The translations under genes and the position numbers were made by a program. The notes beneath the pieces were generated by a model. That model was given only the letters and a program-made list of their open reading frames with translations, was not told where the DNA came from and did not search any database. From positions 1-22,194 of the forward strand of contig JBEKBO010000080.1 of NCBI GenBank assembly GCA_050015355.1: a stretch of 22,194 bases of DNA. The letters are read 5' to 3'. Positions within the stretch are counted from its first letter, which is position 1. Each line of letters begins with the position of its first letter. The DNA is from CAWBRT01 sp050015355 (GTDB lineage: Bacteria > Acidobacteriota > Terriglobia > Terriglobales > Acidobacteriaceae). Below are positions 1-7,502 of the stretch, in pieces.

Positions 1-111
1 GGCCATCCGGGATTGCAGCAGACGACCCGGCTGGAAGAAAACGTGCTGGTGACCGCCGACGGCCCGGTGGTGTTCACCCTGATGGAGCACATGGAAGAAG
101 CGATGCGGTAG
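1..111 (+). CDS. C-terminal end of M24 peptidase/creatinase-fold protein (partial)
   Basis: An open frame enters from the left edge and ends at TAG 109-111, giving 36 residues. They contain TTRLEENVLVTADGP, which resembles the last strand of M24 metallopeptidases (Xaa-Pro aminopeptidase, creatinase and DMSP-lyase DddP relatives), where a conserved Glu metal ligand lies in a R-x-E-x-x-V-x-V-T context. The rest of the gene is outside the window, so substrate class is undetermined. It points the same way as the zinc dehydrogenase that follows 131 bp later, but a hairpin lies between them. An unrelated protein with a similar tail cannot be excluded. Confidence 0.6.
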   Translation, partial: GHPGLQQTTRLEENVLVTADGPVVFTLMEHMEEAMR

Positions 112-112
112 C

Positions 113-137
113 CGATCGGGTTAGTCGATCGGGTTAG
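113..137. repeat. 12-bp tandem direct repeat
   Basis: CGATCGGGTTAG occurs twice (113-124 and 126-137), separated by a single T, directly after the stop codon of the M24-like gene. It is probably a small local duplication. No function is evident. Confidence 0.6.
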
Positions 138-141
138 AGTA

Positions 142-167
142 GGCGCCGGCCATCCGTGGCCGGCGCC
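142..167 (+). terminator. Strong GC hairpin, probable terminator
   Basis: GGCGCCGGCCA (142-152), loop TCCG, and TGGCCGGCGCC (157-167) form a perfect 11-bp stem 30 bp after the stop of the M24-like gene. Only GTTT follows rather than a long T run. It is therefore an intrinsic-like terminator without a strong U tract, or an mRNA 3'-end stabiliser. Confidence 0.55.
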
Positions 168-242
168 GTTTCGCGTGAGCCGTGCGCGTTCCGCAAGGCC
201 AAGGCGGCTTTATGACAACGGTGTCCGAGGAACGAAGCTGAT

Positions 243-1259
243 ATGAGAGCGATGATATTGAAAGCTCCGCGGGAACTGCAATTCACGGAGCTGGCTCTGC
301 CGCCGCTTGCCGAGGACCATGTTCGGGTTCGAGTCACCCACAGCGCTATCTGCGGCACGGACCTGAAAATCTACAAAGGCGACATTCCGGTTCGCCATCC
401 GCTCATCATGGGCCACGAGATGTGCGGCGAAGTGGTCGAAGGAGAAGACAGCCGCATCCGCCGCGGCGAGCGGGTGATGATCGATCCCAGCGTTTATTGC
501 GGAACCTGTTTCTGTTGCCATGCGGGCCGGACCAGCATATGCCCCAATGGCGTTCTGCTGGGGCGCGACCGCGACGGCGGCTTCGCGGAGTATCTGGCGG
601 TGCCGCGACGGCAGATTTTTGCCCTGCCGCAGGCGGTGGACAGCCGGCAGGCCCCTTCGATTCAGGTTGCCACCACCTGCTTGCACGGTCAGCGCATGCT
701 CAACATCTTTCCGGGGCAGTCGGTGGTGGTCCTGGGACTGGGCGTGAGCGGGCAAATCCACGTGCAGTTAGCCAAAGCGCGCGGCGCTTACCCGGTGATC
801 GGCGTGACGCGCAGCGCCTGGAAACGCAGCCTGGCTGAAAAACTCGGAGCCGATATCACAGCCGCCAGTGGACCGGAGGCGGAGCGCGTGGTGATGGAAG
901 CCACCGGCGGACGGGGCGCCGACGTGGTTATCGAATCGACCGGCATATTGCCATCGCTTGCCAGTGGAATTTCCATGGCCCGCCGGGGAGGAATGCTGCT
1001 GCCGTTCGGCATTATCACGGTGACGGAAGGCAAGCTGCCTTTCTATCAGCTCTACTTCAAGGAACTCACGATCATGAACGCGCGCGCCGCCAAGAGTGAA
1101 GACTTTCCGGCAACCATCGAGTTGGTCGCCCGAGGCATGTTGAACCTTCAAGCACTGGTGACACACGTGGTTGGGCTATCGGAGTTGGAATCGGCGATCC
1201 ACATGCTCGATTCGGACGCGGACGAACGGATGAAGATCATCCTGGATCACGCGAACTGA
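243..1259 (+). CDS. Zinc-dependent alcohol/polyol dehydrogenase (MDR superfamily)
   Basis: The 338-residue protein has the full medium-chain dehydrogenase layout. The catalytic zinc region is C37-G-T-D and G-H58-E59. The structural zinc lobe is C86, C89, C92 and C100 with the standard C-x2-C-x2-C-x7-C spacing. The NAD(P)-binding Rossmann motif is G165-L-G-V-S-G170. The family oxidises secondary alcohols, polyols or sugar acids (sorbitol, threonine or galactonate dehydrogenase-like) with NAD(P). Length is usual for the family (about 340). The start is supported by GAGGAA at 227-232, 10 nt upstream. It converges on the DMT transporter gene, with a hairpin repeat between them. The exact substrate is not readable. 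Confidence 0.9.
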   Translation: MRAMILKAPRELQFTELALPPLAEDHVRVRVTHSAICGTDLKIYKGDIPVRHPLIMGHEMCGEVVEGEDSRIRRGERVMIDPSVYCGTCFCCHAGRTSICPNGVLLGRDRDGGFAEYLAVPRRQIFALPQAVDSRQAPSIQVATTCLHGQRMLNIFPGQSVVVLGLGVSGQIHVQLAKARGAYPVIGVTRSAWKRSLAEKLGADITAASGPEAERVVMEATGGRGADVVIESTGILPSLASGISMARRGGMLLPFGIITVTEGKLPFYQLYFKELTIMNARAAKSEDFPATIELVARGMLNLQALVTHVVGLSELESAIHMLDSDADERMKIILDHAN

Positions 1260-1268
1260 TTAGAACTG

Positions 1269-1300
1269 CCCCACTCAAGCCAACAGAAGGCTTGAATGGG
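1269..1300. repeat. CCCCA-type intergenic hairpin, copy 1
   Basis: CCCCACTCAAGCC (1269-1281) and GGCTTGAATGGG (1289-1300), followed by CCACC, form a 12-bp stem with one mispair around a 7-nt loop. It sits between two convergent genes and could serve both as a terminator. Its ends match the other variable-stem hairpins of this window (5683, 12707, 13588, 17575). Confidence 0.7.
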
Positions 1301-1357
1301 CCACCAGCCTCCTCACGATGACACCCGCCGCGAAGGATACAGTATCTCTGGTACTGC

Positions 1358-2308
1358 TCAGCGGGGCTGTTGGTTGTGGGGCAAGAGCGCGGATTGCCTC
1401 GCGCGCAGCGCCAAAACGATCCCCAGACAGATGAGAACAACACTGACCGCGGTGCCGGGCGTCATCGGCTCGCCTGCCCAAACGGCGCCGATGATGACGG
1501 CAAACACCGGGACCAGGGTGACGATTTGTCCGGCGCGCGATGCCGGCATGACCGACAGCGCTTTGCCCCACCACCACCAGGCGAGCGCCGTGCAGGCGAT
1601 GCCGTTGTAGGCGATCATGCCTATGACGGGTCCGGTCCAGACCGTGGCGCGCTGCGGTCCCAGCAACAGGGGCGCAACCACGACGGCGGTCCACAGCACC
1701 TGCCAGAAAGTTTGCGTCCAGAATGGCGTCTGCCACTTGCGGCGGCGGTAGAGGCAGGCACCCAGCGCCCAGAACAAACCGGCGCTGAGGCAGAGGCAGT
1801 TGCCGAGCACGACCTGGGGATCGCGCCAGTTCACCGGCGGGGTGTTGAAGAAAAGGAACAGGCCGGCAAAGCCCACTACTCCTCCCCACAGCGCCGGCAA
1901 GCTGATGCGGTCGCGATTGATCAGCCATCCCAGCGGCAAGGCCCAAAGCTGCATAGTGTACAGCAGGACCACGGTACGGCCCGCCGCCACATATTGCAGT
2001 CCCACGGTGCTGAAGAATTGACTGCCGGCGATCTGCACAATGCCGATGAGCGCCAGCGGCAGACGCTCCCCGCGGAGAGGCAGCAGCGATTGCCGCATGG
2101 GAATGGTAAGCGCGGCCATGAACGGAGCCGCGGTCAGGAAGCGATAGGCGACAAAGCTCACGGTAGAGATGTCGTGCAGTACGCTTTTCGTCATGGCCCA
2201 GTTGGCCGCCCAGATGAGGACAGCGCCGCCCAACTGCACGTAAATCGAGCGCGGAACGCGAGGTTCGCGAGGCAGGTCCGCTTTGAGAGGCGTTGCACTG
2301 GAGGACAT
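1358..2308 (-). CDS. EamA-type DMT superfamily transporter
   Basis: The 316-residue hydrophobic protein has about ten predicted membrane segments in two EamA repeats (roughly residues 25-155 and 165-300). The second repeat contains a Trp-rich segment (ALAWWWWGKAL) and a PVFAVIIGAVWAGE segment, typical of DMT/RhaT-like permeases. The family exports or exchanges amino acids, metabolites or drugs across the inner membrane. The N-terminal tail (about 24 residues) is polar. No clear Shine-Dalgarno precedes the ATG at 2308, so the start is chosen from family length and the hydrophobic onset. The gene is convergent with the zinc dehydrogenase. Substrate unknown. Confidence 0.85.
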   Translation of the reverse strand: MSSSATPLKADLPREPRVPRSIYVQLGGAVLIWAANWAMTKSVLHDISTVSFVAYRFLTAAPFMAALTIPMRQSLLPLRGERLPLALIGIVQIAGSQFFSTVGLQYVAAGRTVVLLYTMQLWALPLGWLINRDRISLPALWGGVVGFAGLFLFFNTPPVNWRDPQVVLGNCLCLSAGLFWALGACLYRRRKWQTPFWTQTFWQVLWTAVVVAPLLLGPQRATVWTGPVIGMIAYNGIACTALAWWWWGKALSVMPASRAGQIVTLVPVFAVIIGAVWAGEPMTPGTAVSVVLICLGIVLALRARQSALLPHNQQPR

Positions 2309-2368
2309 GATGGAAGCGCTCAGTGTGGTATCCCAGAAATAACTAGCATAGCTAAATACACCTCGGGA

Positions 2369-2569
2369 GTGTCATGCTGAGCGAAGCATCCCAGGGAACT
2401 GTCCCACCCAGAGCCGCTCTGGGCTTTCTATTGAAATCCTTCGGCTGCGTTTCAGCTCCATACCGTGATGGGATTCCGAGTTCCTTCGCTTCGCTCAGGA
2501 TTTCGGCAGGCGGCTCAGACGCCGCCTCAACGCCTCAACTTCGCTCCCTTTGGTCGCTCAGAATGACAC
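2369..2569. repeat. About 200-bp non-coding element with 15-bp terminal inverted repeats
   Basis: GTGTCATGCTGAGCG (2369-2383) and CGCTCAGAATGACAC (2555-2569) are inverted repeats matching at 14 of 15 positions. The interior has a perfect CCCAGAG-CCG-CTCTGGG hairpin (2407-2423) and recurring CTTCGCTTCGCTCAGGAT-like motifs. I see no coding potential. From memory, sequences of the TGTCATnCTGAGCGAAG type are very common between genes in Acidobacteriota. It fills almost the whole 300-bp gap 2309-2608 between the DMT and CE4 genes. A MITE-like or REP-like element is the best guess. Confidence 0.65.
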
Positions 2570-2608
2570 CCCTGAATATTTCATTGCGCGAACTTCCGGG
2601 ACATTGCT

Positions 2609-3511
2609 CTACTTCGCGGCAGCGGCGCTCGCCGTGTGCCACTCGAGCAGTTGCTCGCCGGTCCAGAACAGAACGTCCTTGTGTCCGCGAATGTAATCGA
2701 GTCCCTGTTCGAGATACTTGATGCGATGGGGCACGCCGCTGAGGTAAGGGTGAAGGGCGATACCCATGACGCGCGGCTGCTCGGCGCCCTCGGCATAGAG
2801 CCGGTCGAAGGTGTCGCGCATGCGCTCGAGCAACACCTCGGAGCGTTGGTGCTGGACGGCCATCAGGACAACGTCGTTCACCTCGATGGGATAAGGCATT
2901 GCCACTAGGGGGCCGTGCGTGGTGGCGATGTCGCAGGGCTGATCGTCAACCGCCCAATCGCAGATGTAGCGTATGCCGGCGGCTGTCAGGTAATCGACGG
3001 TCGACATGGTCTGGGCGAAGCCGGGGCTCATCCAGCCCTTGGGACGGTAGCCGGCAAAACGTTCGATGGCCTCGATGGTCTGGCGAATCGCCTCCGGCTG
3101 ATCTTCCACACGGGGCAGAGGAACCTGTATGTAGTTGTGTCCCACGAACTCCCACTTGGCATCGAGGGCGGCCTGTGCCACGCGAGGATAGGACTCGCAG
3201 ACGCGTCCATTGATTGACAGCGAGGCGCGTATGCCGCGGCTGTCGAGCGCCTGCTTCATACGCCAGAAGCCGACGCGCATGCCATATTCATGCCATCCCC
3301 AGTTGGCAATGTCGGGAAGCACGGCGATGCCGGTGGGAGCCGGAATCACGACACGCGGCATCGGCCGGTTAATGTCCCAATCTTCGACGTTGACGATGGG
3401 CCAAACCACTACGCGAGCCCCGCCAGGCAACTTGCGCTTGGGGCGGTCCACGATGGCTGAATAGGGCAGACGTTCCCGGGGGATTTTGACTCCACTATCG
3501 GGGGAACTCAT
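2609..3511 (-). CDS. Polysaccharide-deacetylase-fold (CE4/PuuE-like) hydrolase
   Basis: The protein has 300 residues from the ATG at 3511. GCGGAG precedes that ATG by 9 nt; an in-frame ATG at 3580 lacks this support. NodB/CE4-fold landmarks are NVEDWD (41-46), GHNY (124-127), GWMSPGFAQT (159-168), DWAVDDQP (185-192) and a late HPYLSG. H125 is followed by Gln at +4, so the classic CE4 H-x3-H zinc pair is absent. That resembles the metal-independent branch containing PuuE allantoinase and cyclic-imide hydrolases. I therefore infer a cytosolic hydrolase of a cyclic amide or imide, or of a small N-acyl compound, rather than a cell-wall deacetylase. There is no signal peptide. The gene lies divergently upstream of the catabolic run at 4610. 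Confidence 0.8.
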   Translation of the reverse strand: MSSPDSGVKIPRERLPYSAIVDRPKRKLPGGARVVVWPIVNVEDWDINRPMPRVVIPAPTGIAVLPDIANWGWHEYGMRVGFWRMKQALDSRGIRASLSINGRVCESYPRVAQAALDAKWEFVGHNYIQVPLPRVEDQPEAIRQTIEAIERFAGYRPKGWMSPGFAQTMSTVDYLTAAGIRYICDWAVDDQPCDIATTHGPLVAMPYPIEVNDVVLMAVQHQRSEVLLERMRDTFDRLYAEGAEQPRVMGIALHPYLSGVPHRIKYLEQGLDYIRGHKDVLFWTGEQLLEWHTASAAAAK

Positions 3512-3580
3512 AAATGAATGCTCCGCAATGGTCAGATGTGTAGCTTCGGAATTATGCCACGGCGCGCGGGCGGCCCGCAC

Positions 3581-3778
3581 TTAGGAGCCGCCCCGCTTTT
3601 GCCTTTGGCGTGCTGCCCGACGCCACTGCTCCGACAATGCGCTCCAGTCCGTAAGCACAAGCCTGGCAGCACTCAAGAGCGCGAGGACCAGAAAAAGCGC
3701 TTCTGCGGCGTACGAGTGAATCTGGCTGAGAGAATTAAACGAATCCAGCGCAACCGAGATTAGCGCAGAGATGTTCAT
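3581..3778 (-). CDS. Small single-pass membrane protein, unknown function
   Basis: This 65-residue protein starts inside the stop of the upstream gene (ATGA overlap at 3775-3778), a hallmark of translational coupling. It has one likely transmembrane helix (about residues 21-42, SYAAEALFLVLALLSAARLV) and a basic, polar tail (about 49-65, rich in Arg, Gln and Lys) that should be cytoplasmic by the positive-inside rule. I recognise no family. The coupling suggests it acts with the 178-residue partner, perhaps anchoring it at the membrane. Its stop lies 69 bp before the start of the CE4-fold gene, so it could share that transcript. Confidence 0.55.
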   Translation of the reverse strand: MNISALISVALDSFNSLSQIHSYAAEALFLVLALLSAARLVLTDWSALSEQWRRAARQRQKRGGS

Positions 3779-4311
3779 TTCTTCTGCTCCTCGGCTGGTT
3801 TCAAATGAACGCGCGGAATAGACACACGCTTTGGCACTTCGGAAGCAACCTTAACCGCTGCTGCAACTTCCTGCGCCTCAGCGAGTTTTCCCTTGATTTT
3901 CTCGGCGGTTTCGGCTGCCTCCTTGCTTAGCTTTTCGAGTAGTTCTGGAATTTTCCCGATGGCGGATAGTCGCAAGTGACGCGGAGATTCGTTGAAAAGC
4001 CATTCCTCCACGCTGGCCTCGTCGGGGTTTTGGTAGTCTCCAGCCACCGTGCGAAGAGCGATGCCCCACTTTCCGCCAATCTTCGCATAGCCTAAATCCT
4101 GGCTCCAAAACGACATATCTCGGTCGTCATCGCCGGAATATATGTGAACCCACACGGAAATTCCGAGATTCAGCTTCTTGAAAGCCGTATCCAAATCGGC
4201 CACACATTTCCCAAGTTCGTCTGAGACTAAGTTAAGTTCTGAAGCGGTGGCAGATAGTGTCCTGAAAGATGATTGAATTCTCTCGGCGAGAGGGATCTCG
4301 CTGGCCGGCAT
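3775..4311 (-). CDS. Hypothetical protein with helical/coiled-coil ends
   Basis: The protein has 178 residues and a strong Shine-Dalgarno (GGAGG, complement of 4318-4322) ahead of its ATG. Residues 1-45 are probably helical. Residues 48-115 form a mixed segment with aromatic strands (ISVWVHIYSG, KWGIALRTVAGDY). Residues 118-155 are a Glu/Lys/Ala-rich heptad-like helix likely to form a coiled coil, followed by a basic Pro-containing tail. There is no signal peptide. I do not recognise the family. Base composition is lower in GC than the surroundings (about 45-52% in the blocks I counted, against around 60%), which hints at transfer or relaxed selection. Coupled by ATGA to the small membrane protein. 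Confidence 0.65.
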   Translation of the reverse strand: MPASEIPLAERIQSSFRTLSATASELNLVSDELGKCVADLDTAFKKLNLGISVWVHIYSGDDDRDMSFWSQDLGYAKIGGKWGIALRTVAGDYQNPDEASVEEWLFNESPRHLRLSAIGKIPELLEKLSKEAAETAEKIKGKLAEAQEVAAAVKVASEVPKRVSIPRVHLKPAEEQKK

Positions 4312-4449
4312 AATTCACCTCCAAAGCGTTACGAGCTTGAATTTCCCGCCATATCAGACGCGGGGTCTTCGCGGTGGCACTCCGACTTCCGCCGGTATTG
4401 CTGTGCCGTAGCGATACAGAAAATACGGTAGCAAATTAAAGGGCTTTTT

Positions 4450-4461
4450 GCAACCGGTTGC
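4450..4461. promoter_or_regulatory. Palindrome GCAACCGGTTGC, possible LacI-type operator
   Basis: This perfect 12-bp palindrome centred on CCGG lies in the 298-bp gap 4312-4609, upstream of the putative promoter of the amidohydrolase gene. LacI-family regulators of catabolic genes commonly bind even palindromes with a central CG such as TGnAACCGGTTnCA. No LacI-family gene is in the window, so the assignment is an inference from the motif alone. Confidence 0.35.
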
Positions 4462-4531
4462 CTTCAGGAGACACCCTTTCAAGATGGGTGCGATCAAGCA
4501 CCCTACCGAGTCGGAAGTGAGCTGGTCTGGC

Positions 4532-4561
4532 TTCACAGGCAAATGCTAAAGTGTCTATACA
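4532..4561 (+). promoter_or_regulatory. Putative sigma-70 promoter of the catabolic run
   Basis: TTCACA (4532-4537), an 18-bp spacer, and TATACA (4556-4561) match the -35 box at 5 of 6 and the -10 box at 4 of 6 positions. The start site would be near 4568, about 42 nt before the amidohydrolase ATG. The rest of the 4312-4609 gap holds the palindrome at 4450 and two overlapping short hairpins (4472-4503). Confidence 0.4.
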
Positions 4562-4609
4562 GATTGCCTGAAGCGGCTCAGCTACTCAGGAGTTCGGGAG
4601 ACCAACCAT

Positions 4610-5623
4610 ATGAATTTTGATATGCATACTCACTTCATCGCGCCGGAGTTTGTGGAGGCCATTCGCAAGCCGGGTTCCCCGTGGCAGGCCAAGCTGATCA
4701 AGAAGGGCGACGAACCCTGGATCGAGCATGATCAGGGCTACAGCTATCCGCTCACTCCCGGATTTCATAACACGGCGGCGCGGCTGGCCGATATGGCCGG
4801 CAAGAAGCTGGATATGGCTGCGGTATCCGTGTCTCCTACCCTGTTTTACTACTGGGCCTCGCCGAAGCTGGCGCTGGATGTGGCCACCATAACCAACGAC
4901 GCGCTCTTCGCTTTGAGCAAGCAGCATCCCGAAAAATTCGTGGGGATGGGCACGCTGCCCATGCAAAGCGTTGAGCTGGCGACGAAGGAACTGCGCCGCT
5001 GCGTCAGGGATTTGGGATTCAAGTCGATTCAGATAGGGTCCAACGTGCAGGGCGTGCAGTTCGACGACCCCGGGTTTCTGCCATTCTTCAAAGAGTGCGA
5101 AGCGCTAGGGGTTTTTGTCTTTTTCCATCCCTATTACGTCGGCACCAAGGAGATGTTCACCAAGTATTACCTGACGAATCTGTACGGTAATCCGCTGGAT
5201 ACGGCGATGTGCGTTGCCAGCCTGATCTTCGGCGGCGTGCTCGAGAAATGCCCGAAGCTGAAGGTAGGTTTCACCCATGGCGGCGGCTTCTTCCCTTACC
5301 AAATCGGACGCCTGAAGCACGGCTACGAGGTGCGCAACGAACCGAAGGTGAACGGCGTCCACTCTCCCGAGAAATACCTTCACCAGTTGTACTTCGACAC
5401 CATCGTGTTCATGGATAAGCAGCTCCGTTTCCTGGTGGAGATGGCCGGGGCCGATCACGTCATGCTGGGAACCGACTACGCTTTCGATATGGCTGAATTC
5501 TCGCCCGTGGACTTCGTGAGCGGCGCGGGATTGCCCCCGGCGCAACTCAAAGCGGTGCTGGGCGACAATGCCCGCGAACTGTTCGGCGTGGGCTCGGCAG
5601 TCGGCGCTGCCGGGCGCTCGTAA
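4610..5623 (+). CDS. Amidohydrolase-2 family protein (ACMSD-like decarboxylase/hydrolase)
   Basis: The 337-residue TIM-barrel metal enzyme carries the family ligands: D-M-H6-T-H8 at the N-terminus, H173 (FFHPYY), H223 (FTHGGGFFPYQIGR) and D289 (LGTDYAFDM). This pattern is that of Amidohydro_2, whose best-known members are 2-amino-3-carboxymuconate-6-semialdehyde decarboxylase and gamma-resorcylate decarboxylase; many relatives are non-oxidative decarboxylases of ring or ring-cleavage acids. GGGAG at 4596-4600 precedes the ATG by 9 nt. It is the first gene of the plus-strand run and is followed by an aldehyde dehydrogenase, the same order of chemistry as in 2-aminomuconate pathways. The exact substrate is not determined. 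Confidence 0.85.
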   Translation: MNFDMHTHFIAPEFVEAIRKPGSPWQAKLIKKGDEPWIEHDQGYSYPLTPGFHNTAARLADMAGKKLDMAAVSVSPTLFYYWASPKLALDVATITNDALFALSKQHPEKFVGMGTLPMQSVELATKELRRCVRDLGFKSIQIGSNVQGVQFDDPGFLPFFKECEALGVFVFFHPYYVGTKEMFTKYYLTNLYGNPLDTAMCVASLIFGGVLEKCPKLKVGFTHGGGFFPYQIGRLKHGYEVRNEPKVNGVHSPEKYLHQLYFDTIVFMDKQLRFLVEMAGADHVMLGTDYAFDMAEFSPVDFVSGAGLPPAQLKAVLGDNARELFGVGSAVGAAGRS

Positions 5624-5654
5624 GCGCCGCTTGCTTACCGTATATGCGACGGCC

Positions 5655-5736
5655 AAGAAACTACCCCAGGTTAGCCCAGTCACCCCAGCGAGCCGAGCCT
5701 CGCTGGGGACCCCGACGCGGGCGAATGTGGGGCACC
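5655..5736. repeat. Composite CCCCA-type hairpin repeat, copy 2
   Basis: The core is a perfect 10-bp stem CCCCAGCGAG (5683-5692), loop CCGAGC, CTCGCTGGGG (5699-5708), followed by ACCCC. The flanks CCAAGAAACTACCCCA-GTTAGCC (from about 5653) and GGCGAA-GTGGGGCACC (to about 5735) match the repeat at 12695-12742. This copy therefore looks like that repeat with a second hairpin inserted. It lies in the 263-bp gap between the amidohydrolase and aldehyde dehydrogenase genes and may attenuate or process the transcript. Confidence 0.7.
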
Positions 5737-5886
5737 TGCCGGTTTCCGGATGTCATATCCGCTGGCAGCAGCCCGGTGTAGACTCACTTACGAAAACCCC
5801 GTTCCGACTGCTTGCGCACCGACCGGGTACGGGCGACGAATCGCCCTCCGGCTCGCGGCGCGCGATAAACGCTTTGGAGAATGACG

Positions 5887-7374
5887 ATGAGCACCCAACG
5901 CTGTGAGCAGTTTATTGCCGGCAAGTTTGTCCCCAGTGAATCGGGAGAATACTTCCCGTTGATCAATCCCGAGAACGGCGAGATTGCGGCGGAGATCGCC
6001 CGCAGCACGCCCCGGGACGTCGAGGTCGCCGTCGGGGTGGCAAGCGATGCCGCGAGGCATTCCTGCTGGCGCACCCATACGGAGTTTCGCGTCTCCGCCC
6101 TGCGCACCCTGGCCGCAAAGCTTCGGCAGGATATGCCGACCTTTGTCGAAGCCGAGTGCCGCGTGACCGGGCGTCCGATCCGTGAAATGCGCGCGCAACT
6201 GGGGCGGCTGCCGGAGTGGTATGACTACTTTGCCAGCATTGCCGAAACCCTGGAAGACACGGTGCCGCCGTTTGGGCGCGGATATCTGAACTACACCAGG
6301 CGGGAAGCGCTCGGCGTGGTCGGGCTGTTGACGCCGTGGAATCATCCCCTGCTGATCCTTACCAAGAAGCTGGCTCCGGCCCTGGCGGCGGGTAATGCGG
6401 TGGTGATCAAACCTTCGGAGCTGGCTCCTCTGACCATCAACATGCTCGCCGAACGCATGGCTCAGAGCGGCATACCGGAGGGCATCGTGAACGTGGTGCA
6501 TGGCTTCGGAGCGGTGGCAGGCAAGGCCTTGGCCGAGAATAAGACCCTGGCGAAGGTCGATTTGACGGGTGGAACCTCGACCGGGCGGAGCGTCGCCGCC
6601 GCCGCCGGACATAACCTTGCCAAGGTTGCGGCCGAGTTGGGAGGCAAGGCTTCGGTGATTGTCTACGACGATGCGGATTTCACCGCGGCCGTCAATGGAA
6701 CGGTGTTCGCCGGTTACATCGCTGCCGGCCAAACCTGCGTACAAGGGGCGCGGGTGCTGGTATCGGACAAGCTTTACGACCGCTTTGCGGCCGCCTTCGT
6801 CGAGAAGGTCAGCAAGCTGCGCGGCGGCCCGCCCATGGACAACCGGACCGATATCGGACCGCTGATCTCTCAACGGCAGCGTGAGCAGGTTTTGAGCTGG
6901 ATCGAGGTTGGCATTCGCGAGGGAGCGACGCTGGCATGCGGAGGAAAGGCAATCCCTGGTCCGGGCTGGTATGTCGCTCCCACGGTTTTCACCAACGTCA
7001 CCAATGATATGACCGTGGCCCAGGAGGAGATCTTTGGCCCGGTGGTTTGCCTCCTGCGCTACCACTCCGAACAGGAGGCAATTGACCTCGCCAACGGCAC
7101 CCAGTTTGGCTTGGGCATGGGGATATGGACCAACGATATTCGCCGGGCGCATCGCGTGGCGGAGCAGCTCGAAGCCGGCATGATCTGGATCAACGATCAC
7201 CACAGAATCGGTCCCGCATCTCCATGGGGAGGCTACAAGAACAGCGGAATCGGGCGGGAAAACGGCATCGATTGCTACAAGGACTACACCCGAATCAAGA
7301 ACGTCATTGTGAAAACAAGTCCGGACGGATTCGACTGGTTCGATGGAACCGCTTCTGACAAGAGGTACAGTTAG
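5887..7374 (+). CDS. NAD(P)-dependent aldehyde dehydrogenase
   Basis: The 495-residue protein has all ALDH signatures. These are the oxyanion Asn152 in LTPWNHPL, the general base Glu250 in AELGGK, the catalytic Cys284 in AGQTCVQGARV, and the C-terminal EEIFGPVV and WGGYKNSGIGRENG segments. It oxidises an aldehyde (betaine-aldehyde, aminomuconic or hydroxymuconic semialdehyde dehydrogenase-like) to the acid using NAD(P). I prefer the ATG at 5887: GGAG at 5876-5879 is 7 nt from it but only 1 nt from the ATG at 5881. In context it should oxidise the semialdehyde made by the upstream decarboxylase, though this is inferred from order only. Confidence 0.92.
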   Translation: MSTQRCEQFIAGKFVPSESGEYFPLINPENGEIAAEIARSTPRDVEVAVGVASDAARHSCWRTHTEFRVSALRTLAAKLRQDMPTFVEAECRVTGRPIREMRAQLGRLPEWYDYFASIAETLEDTVPPFGRGYLNYTRREALGVVGLLTPWNHPLLILTKKLAPALAAGNAVVIKPSELAPLTINMLAERMAQSGIPEGIVNVVHGFGAVAGKALAENKTLAKVDLTGGTSTGRSVAAAAGHNLAKVAAELGGKASVIVYDDADFTAAVNGTVFAGYIAAGQTCVQGARVLVSDKLYDRFAAAFVEKVSKLRGGPPMDNRTDIGPLISQRQREQVLSWIEVGIREGATLACGGKAIPGPGWYVAPTVFTNVTNDMTVAQEEIFGPVVCLLRYHSEQEAIDLANGTQFGLGMGIWTNDIRRAHRVAEQLEAGMIWINDHHRIGPASPWGGYKNSGIGRENGIDCYKDYTRIKNVIVKTSPDGFDWFDGTASDKRYS

Positions 7375-7437
7375 ACCGGATTCGCGGAAGCTGCGCCCGA
7401 TGCCGCCGTCAGAGTTTTGGCGGAAGAACGATTCTGC

Positions 7438-7467
7438 TTGTAACTCTGGTACGGGCCGATAAATACT
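7438..7467 (+). promoter_or_regulatory. Possible internal promoter before the MFS gene
   Basis: TTGTAA (7438-7443) and AATACT (7462-7467) with an 18-bp spacer match 4 of 6 positions each. They lie in the 128-bp gap before the transporter gene, which has its own strong ribosome site (AGGAGG 7490-7495). Weak evidence. Confidence 0.25.
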
Positions 7468-7502
7468 AGGGCCTTACGCCAAAAAACCCAGGAGGCCGCC
7501 AG

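Noticed and set aside
2374..2721. Plus-strand frame of 115 codons over the inverted-repeat element
   Set aside because: It consists mostly of the repeat element and then runs antisense into the CE4-fold gene; no protein features.
4354..4542. Minus-strand frame of 62 codons upstream of the unknown gene pair
   Set aside because: No ribosome site and no recognisable domain. It lies across the palindrome and promoter elements of the divergent catabolic run.
5788..7203. Long minus-strand open frame (471 codons) opposite the aldehyde dehydrogenase
   Set aside because: The plus strand carries all ALDH catalytic motifs. The antisense frame is His/Arg/Gln-rich, shows no recognisable motif and is a usual by-product of high GC.
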